Shown here piece after piece: positions 6,153-9,560 of a stretch of DNA of 9,560 nucleotides (position 1 is the first letter of the stretch; each line of letters begins with the position of its first letter). The stretch spans positions 1-9,560 of the forward strand of contig CAKRON010000095.1 in the NCBI GenBank assembly GCA_934373455.1. The letters are read 5' to 3'. The notes beneath the pieces are model-generated. The model made no database searches, was not told the origin of the DNA, and saw only the letters and a program-made list of their open reading frames with translations. The position numbers and the translations under genes were made by a program. Source of the DNA: an uncultured Marvinbryantia sp. Its GTDB lineage: Bacteria; Bacillota; Clostridia; Lachnospirales; Lachnospiraceae.

Positions 6153-6575
6153 ATGGGAAAAGTAGTAGATTATTTAGAAAAGTATTATAAGCAGACCAAT
6201 TATAATTGTGCGGAAGCAGTATTCAGCGCAGCAGCAGAAGCGTGGGGATTAAATACTTCAGAAGATGTGATCCGTACCATGGGATGTTTTGGCGGTGGCA
6301 TGGGATGCGCAATTGTCTGCGGAGCTGTTTCAGGAGGAAGTGCAGCGCTCAGCTATAAGTTCGTAGAAGGAGATGGCGGACATACCAGCCCTGAGATGAT
6401 GAATATGGTCAGGACCTATATTCGTAAAGTGCGGGAAGCATATGGTTCAGAAAACTGTAAGGATCTCCGTCCACAGTTTTACAGTAAAGAAGAGAGATGT
6501 TTCCATACGATTTATAAGATAGCAGAGATTTTGGATGAAGTATATCAGATGCGGGATGGAGGAAATCAAGAATGA
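6153..6575 (+). CDS. C_GCAxxG_C_C family protein
   Basis: A 140-residue cytoplasmic protein of the C_GCAxxG_C_C family, small cysteine-rich proteins of anaerobes with presumed redox or metal-binding roles but no established reaction. Visible conserved cysteines are Cys19 ('NYNCAEAVF'), Cys45 and Cys52 in the glycine-rich 'GCFGGGMGCAIVCG' (44-57), Cys56, Cys102 ('ENCKDLR') and Cys116 ('ERCFHTI'). A strong AGGAG lies seven bases before the ATG. It follows the C39-like gene by 58 bases without a convincing terminator or promoter, so co-transcription is likely. Its TGA overlaps the ATG of the NudC-like gene (6572-6575), implying coupled translation and perhaps a shared role. Confidence 0.9.
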   Translation: MGKVVDYLEKYYKQTNYNCAEAVFSAAAEAWGLNTSEDVIRTMGCFGGGMGCAIVCGAVSGGSAALSYKFVEGDGGHTSPEMMNMVRTYIRKVREAYGSENCKDLRPQFYSKEERCFHTIYKIAEILDEVYQMRDGGNQE

Positions 6576-7399
6576 TTCATGAAATAGCACCAGAGCATAT
6601 GGACAATCAGTACCATAATAAAGAAGTACAGCCAGACAGCAGAATTTGTTTTTGCAGCGGTCGAAAAATGCTGGTACGGATGGAGGATGGTGAACTTTCA
6701 TGGCCTCTATATAAGGAAGTAAAAGCACTGTCAGGGGAATGCACCTATTTGTTTGATATCAGCGGAAATGACTATTTTTTGGCAGAAGAGACCAGAGAAA
6801 TAGAAATTCCGGGCGCAGAATGGAAGGAATGGAAAGAGATTCGTGATAAGCAGCCGACAGCAGAAGCATTTGCTTTAATGACGGCCATGCATCTGAGTCA
6901 ATGGCATAATTCTGTGCAGTACTGTGGAAAGTGTGGAACAAAGGCGATACATGATAAAAAAGAACGAATGATGCGATGCCCATCCTGTGGCAATATGATG
7001 TTTCCGAAGATTTCACCTGCGATTATTGTAGCAGTAACGGATGATAATAACCGTTTGTTACTGACAAAATATGCGGGAAAAACACAGGATCAGTATGCAC
7101 TGGTGGCAGGGTTTGTAGAGATTGGTGAGACACTGGAAGAATGTGTACAGAGAGAGCTGATGGAAGAAGTAGGAATTAAGGTAAAAGATATCCGATATTA
7201 TGCCAGTCAGCCGTGGGGATTTGCAGGAAATCTGATGGTTGGATTTACAGCAAAACTGGATGGCAGTGATCAGATTCATCTGGATGAGAATGAACTGGGA
7301 CTGGCCAGGTGGCTGACACCGGAAGAGATACCGAAGATTGAGGATTACAGCAGTCTGACAAGAGAAATGATCCGCAGATTTAAGCATGGATGTCTGTAA
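6572..7399 (+). CDS. nudC: NudC-type Nudix hydrolase (NADH pyrophosphatase/NAD-cap decapping)
   Basis: A 275-residue enzyme that should split NAD(H) into NMN(H) and AMP and may remove NAD caps from RNA. The N-terminal region (1-110) is variable. A zinc ribbon follows with Cys118, Cys121, Cys136 and Cys139 (YCGKCG and CPSCG). The Nudix box at 180-202 is complete: G-x5-E-x7-REL-x-EE-x-G-I. After it comes SQPWGF (212-217) and 'LMVGF', the SQPW element that marks NADH pyrophosphatases. The usual Pro after SQPW is Gly here. The length is in the normal range for NudC. Translation is coupled to the preceding C_GCAxxG_C_C gene by the ATGA overlap. The gene symbol is given by family, not by a proven orthology. 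Confidence 0.92.
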   Translation: MIHEIAPEHMDNQYHNKEVQPDSRICFCSGRKMLVRMEDGELSWPLYKEVKALSGECTYLFDISGNDYFLAEETREIEIPGAEWKEWKEIRDKQPTAEAFALMTAMHLSQWHNSVQYCGKCGTKAIHDKKERMMRCPSCGNMMFPKISPAIIVAVTDDNNRLLLTKYAGKTQDQYALVAGFVEIGETLEECVQRELMEEVGIKVKDIRYYASQPWGFAGNLMVGFTAKLDGSDQIHLDENELGLARWLTPEEIPKIEDYSSLTREMIRRFKHGCL

Positions 7400-7415
7400 G
7401 AAAGAGAGGAGAATA

Positions 7416-7922
7416 ATGGAATACTGGGATATTTATGATAGTGAAAAAAGGAAAACAGGACGGACCATGAAACGTAATGACTGGTGTCTGAAAGACGGAG
7501 AATATCATCTGACGGTACTTGGAGTAATTATGAGACCGGATCATAGATTTTTGATTACCAGAAGAGTGATGACGAAAGCCTGGGCACCTGGCTGGTGGGA
7601 AGTATCAGGTGGTGCTGCAATATCCGGCGAAACATCAGAAGAAGCTGTGAAAAGAGAAATTCTGGAAGAGACAGGTCTTGATGTGACAGGATGTGAGGGA
7701 GGTTATCAGTTTTCCTATAAAAGAGAAAATCCGGGAGAAGGCGACAACTATTTTGTAGATATTTACCGTTATACCGTAGATTTTCAAGAATCTGATCTTC
7801 ATCTGCAGACGGCAGAGACAGATGGATATCGTCTTGCTACGGCAGAGGAAATATCCGAATTAGCGGCTCAGGGAATTTTTCTTCATTATGACAGCATACA
7901 GCAGGTATTTCATATAGAATAA
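7416..7922 (+). CDS. Nudix hydrolase, IDI/YfcD-like
   Basis: A 168-residue Nudix protein. I place the start at 7416, where AGGAG (7407-7411) is just upstream; a start at 7386 would overlap the previous gene and leave the binding site inside. The opening 'MEYWDIYDSEKRKTGRTMKR' and 'GEYHLTVLGVIM' are typical of the YfcD/IPP-isomerase-like branch of the Nudix family. The Nudix box is at 66-88, with G-x5-E-x7-REI-x-EE-x-G-L intact. The substrate is not predictable; it could be a nucleoside diphosphate derivative. It has no Cys/His pattern for isopentenyl-diphosphate isomerase that I can see. It lies 16 bases after the NudC-like gene and ends the operon. Confidence 0.9.
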   Translation: MEYWDIYDSEKRKTGRTMKRNDWCLKDGEYHLTVLGVIMRPDHRFLITRRVMTKAWAPGWWEVSGGAAISGETSEEAVKREILEETGLDVTGCEGGYQFSYKRENPGEGDNYFVDIYRYTVDFQESDLHLQTAETDGYRLATAEEISELAAQGIFLHYDSIQQVFHIE

Positions 7923-7956
7923 ACAGAACTGGAATGAAAACAGAGGGTTATCAAAG

Positions 7957-7993
7957 AAAAAGGCGGCACAGTCATGACGACTGTGCCGTTTTT
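7957..7993. terminator. Bidirectional Rho-independent terminator
   Basis: A perfect 10-bp stem (CGGCACAGTC at 7964-7973 with 7979-7988) encloses a five-base loop. TTTTT follows on the plus strand, and the minus strand reads a T-run at 7961-7957. It closes both the Nudix operon and the minus-strand gene that ends at 8002. Confidence 0.93.
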
Positions 7994-8001
7994 AAAAACT
8001 G

Positions 8002-8778
8002 CTATTTTTTCTTTTTGTTGACCCGGCGGTTCAAAATACCGCCTGCAATGATAATGAATAAAGCCATGAAGATCACTCGCTTGGCAGCCTCCTTAGGCAT
8101 TTGGCTGGTAGAACCGATGGAGTTTGAAAAAAATGTAATTGCATAATTTACTTCATGCGGAGTTCCCATTGCTGTGGTATCGGCAATCACAGACATTTCT
8201 TCATCCATCTTAGTGACTGGAATATGAAACTGAGATGCAGCACCTTCTTCAGATTCATTTAGATAAGTTTCTCCGGCCACTATCATGTAATCATAATTCG
8301 AACTGCTCCAAATAAGCTCAGCATATGCTTTGCCGTCTTTCACGGTAAGAATACAAGGGGATACTACACTGGCTTTGCCGCTTCCTCCGGTAAGCGTTAA
8401 TTCGATGGAATAGTCGCCATCCTTCCTGTCTAAAGAAATTGGATCAGCAGGAGTATGAGCCTCTTCGTTAAAATCATCAGAAGCATTTTCTGAAGAAGTA
8501 CTCAATGCAGAACCAAGATCCTGGTATGCATCATGGCTCAGGGAGATGTGCAGTTGACCATCTTCATTTTCTGTTACTGTAGCATTCTCGATAAACACAG
8601 AAGAGGAGTCATCGCCAATCGTAATGGAATAATTTCCGGAAATAACGGAATCATGAACCGTTTCAGGTGAATCAGAAGCAGCTGTTGCTGAAAATTCAGA
8701 GCAGAAAAAAACAGGACAGACTGCTGCCCAGAAGATAACGGGGAAAAATATACGTTTTACAAAACTTGTGTATTTCAT
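8002..8778 (-). CDS. Signal-peptide membrane-anchored protein with NEAT-like region
   Basis: A 258-residue exported protein. The ATG at 8778 has an AGG seven bases upstream; a TTG at 8784 is a poorer start. Residues 1-33 form a signal peptide (KYTSFVKR, hydrophobic stretch, cleavage near ATA-AS). A C-terminal helix (about 235-248) followed by RRVNKKKK anchors it in the membrane. The extracellular part appears to hold two related beta-rich segments: about 48-88 ('GNYSITIG...') and 121-217, with 'GDYSIELTLTGGSGKASV' and 'IWSSSNYDYMIVAGETY'. The second resembles NEAT-type iron/heme domains I have seen in Lachnospiraceae surface proteins, but I could not confirm it. The transcript ends at the shared terminator. 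It is divergent from an ABC transporter gene, suggesting a link to metal or small-molecule uptake or efflux. Signal peptide and anchor are clear; function is inferred. Confidence 0.75.
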   Translation of the reverse strand: MKYTSFVKRIFFPVIFWAAVCPVFFCSEFSATAASDSPETVHDSVISGNYSITIGDDSSSVFIENATVTENEDGQLHISLSHDAYQDLGSALSTSSENASDDFNEEAHTPADPISLDRKDGDYSIELTLTGGSGKASVVSPCILTVKDGKAYAELIWSSSNYDYMIVAGETYLNESEEGAASQFHIPVTKMDEEMSVIADTTAMGTPHEVNYAITFFSNSIGSTSQMPKEAAKRVIFMALFIIIAGGILNRRVNKKKK

Positions 8779-8837
8779 AATCAAACCTGCCTTTTATTGA
8801 AAAATAGCACGCCATTTATAAAGACGCATTAAATTAC

Positions 8838-8866
8838 ATAATATCATATGTCTGGATTGGTGTAAA
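8838..8866 (-). promoter_or_regulatory. Promoter of the membrane-anchored protein gene
   Basis: Minus-strand TTTACA (8866 to 8861, 5/6) and TATTAT (8843 to 8838, 5/6) are 17 bases apart. TGA precedes the -10, making an extended element. The predicted leader is about 55 bases. Confidence 0.6.
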
Positions 8867-8876
8867 GAATTGTAAA
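8861..8876. repeat. Direct TGTAAA repeat, possible regulator site
   Basis: TGTAAA occurs at 8861-8866 and 8871-8876, exactly 10 bases apart, overlapping the -35 of the minus-strand promoter. One helical turn spacing is typical of response-regulator sites, but no such regulator is in the window. Confidence 0.25.
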
Positions 8877-8896
8877 TGAAATATTTGCATCTTTTG

Positions 8897-8925
8897 TTGA
8901 AAAGAAGAGAGGAAAATAGTATAAT
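8897..8925 (+). promoter_or_regulatory. Promoter of the ABC transporter gene
   Basis: TTGAAA (8897-8902, 5/6) and a perfect TATAAT (8920-8925) are 17 bases apart. Transcription should start near 8932, leaving a leader of about 20 bases with GGAG at 8943-8946. Confidence 0.75.
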
Positions 8926-8953
8926 AGAACAATCTGAGTATTGGAGAGAAGAT

Positions 8954-9560
8954 ATGATTGAAATAACACACCTAACTAAGAAATTTGATGATTTTACAGC
9001 AGTGGATGATCTGACACTGAGAATAGAGACGGGAGAGTTTTTTGGCCTTTTAGGACCAAATGGTGCCGGAAAGACGACTACGATCAGTATGATATCTACA
9101 TTACTTCTTCCGACGCAGGGAGAAATTAGGATTGACGGAGAACGCCTGACAAGAAAGAATCCGGCATTAAAGAGAAAAATCAGTGTAATTACCCAGGAAT
9201 ACTCCATGCGCCAGGATATGACGATGGACGAAATTATGGAATATCAGGGAAGGCTGTATTTTATGCCAGTGAAGAAAATACGGGAAAAGTCAGAGGAACT
9301 TCTGAATTTTTGTGATCTGTTACCATTTCGAAATCGAAAGGTACGCCATCTGTCCGGTGGTATGAAGAGAAAGCTTATGGTCTGCAGGGCACTTTTGACA
9401 GATCCGGAGATTTTACTTTTGGATGAGCCTACGGCGGGAATGGATGCTTTGTCCAGAAGACAGATGTGGAATTTGCTGAGACAGTTGAATGACAAGAATC
9501 TGACCATTTTGCTCACAACCCATTATATGGAAGAAGCACAGACCCTTTGCGAGAGAGTAG
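8954..9560 (+). CDS. ABC transporter ATP-binding protein, 3'-truncated by window edge
   Basis: The first 202 residues of an ABC ATPase; the end lies beyond the window. GGAG (8943-8946) is seven bases before the ATG. All core motifs are seen: Walker A GPNGAGKTT (residues 34-42), Q-loop Gln81, signature LSGGM (133-137), Walker B LLLDEP (154-159) and the switch His190 in TTHYMEEA. The wording of the signature and the 'TAGMDALSRR' stretch fit the CcmA/DrrA type that pairs with ABC-2 permeases in drug, antibiotic or lipid export. A permease gene is expected to follow. Coupling with the divergent membrane-anchored protein is possible but unproven. Confidence 0.95.
   Translation, partial: MIEITHLTKKFDDFTAVDDLTLRIETGEFFGLLGPNGAGKTTTISMISTLLLPTQGEIRIDGERLTRKNPALKRKISVITQEYSMRQDMTMDEIMEYQGRLYFMPVKKIREKSEELLNFCDLLPFRNRKVRHLSGGMKRKLMVCRALLTDPEILLLDEPTAGMDALSRRQMWNLLRQLNDKNLTILLTTHYMEEAQTLCERV

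Noticed and set aside
7386..7415. Upstream ATG for the second Nudix gene
   Set aside because: It would overlap the NudC-like gene by 14 bases and place the AGGAG site inside the gene; the family's usual N-terminus begins at 7416.
7934..8146. Small plus-strand open frame of 70 codons over the terminator
   Set aside because: It runs through a strong terminator hairpin and the 3' end of the minus-strand gene; no family pattern is seen.

Overview
The window looks like a chromosomal stretch of a low-to-mid GC gut Firmicute, most probably a member of the Lachnospiraceae (Blautia/Mediterraneibacter/Dorea-like). I base this on protein families recognised by eye (BIG2 surface protein, C_GCAxxG_C_C protein, DUF3786, a cysteine-rich radical SAM protein paired with a TetR regulator, a secreted C39-like protease with CxxC tails), AGGAG-type ribosome binding sites and consensus sigma-A promoters. 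No database search was possible. No rRNA, tRNA, CRISPR array, intact insertion sequence or origin was seen.

Layout: (1) 1-980 is the 3' part of a BIG2-containing surface/secreted protein, closed by a hairpin terminator. (2) 1085-1961 is a promoter followed by a two-gene Fic toxin-antitoxin module (VbhA-like antitoxin, then a Fic protein with an atypical active-site motif). A probable fossil of a Rpn-type nuclease/transposase C-terminus lies just after it. This left part is visibly more AT-rich than the rest and looks like accessory DNA. (3) 2057-2677 is a DUF3786 protein whose stop codon overlaps the stop codon of a convergent TetR regulator (2674-3228, minus). The TetR gene is divergent from a radical SAM gene (3352-4776); the 123-bp gap between them holds interlocking promoters and palindromes that look like operators. 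(4) After a terminator, a new promoter begins a likely operon: secreted C39-like protein, C_GCAxxG_C_C protein, NudC-type Nudix hydrolase and a second Nudix hydrolase, ended by a strong bidirectional terminator. (5) On the minus strand lies a signal-peptide protein with a C-terminal membrane anchor and a NEAT-like region. It is divergent from an ABC transporter ATPase gene that runs off the right edge.

How they may work together: the TetR protein probably controls the radical SAM gene and itself. The two Nudix enzymes and the cysteine-rich C_GCAxxG_C_C protein are tightly packed or overlapping and are probably co-translated, suggesting redox or nucleotide housekeeping. The most unusual items are the Fic/antitoxin pair with matching changes in both interacting motifs, and the TetR-radical SAM control region with an uncharacterised multi-cluster radical SAM enzyme. 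I did not find convincing evidence of a wholly new system.
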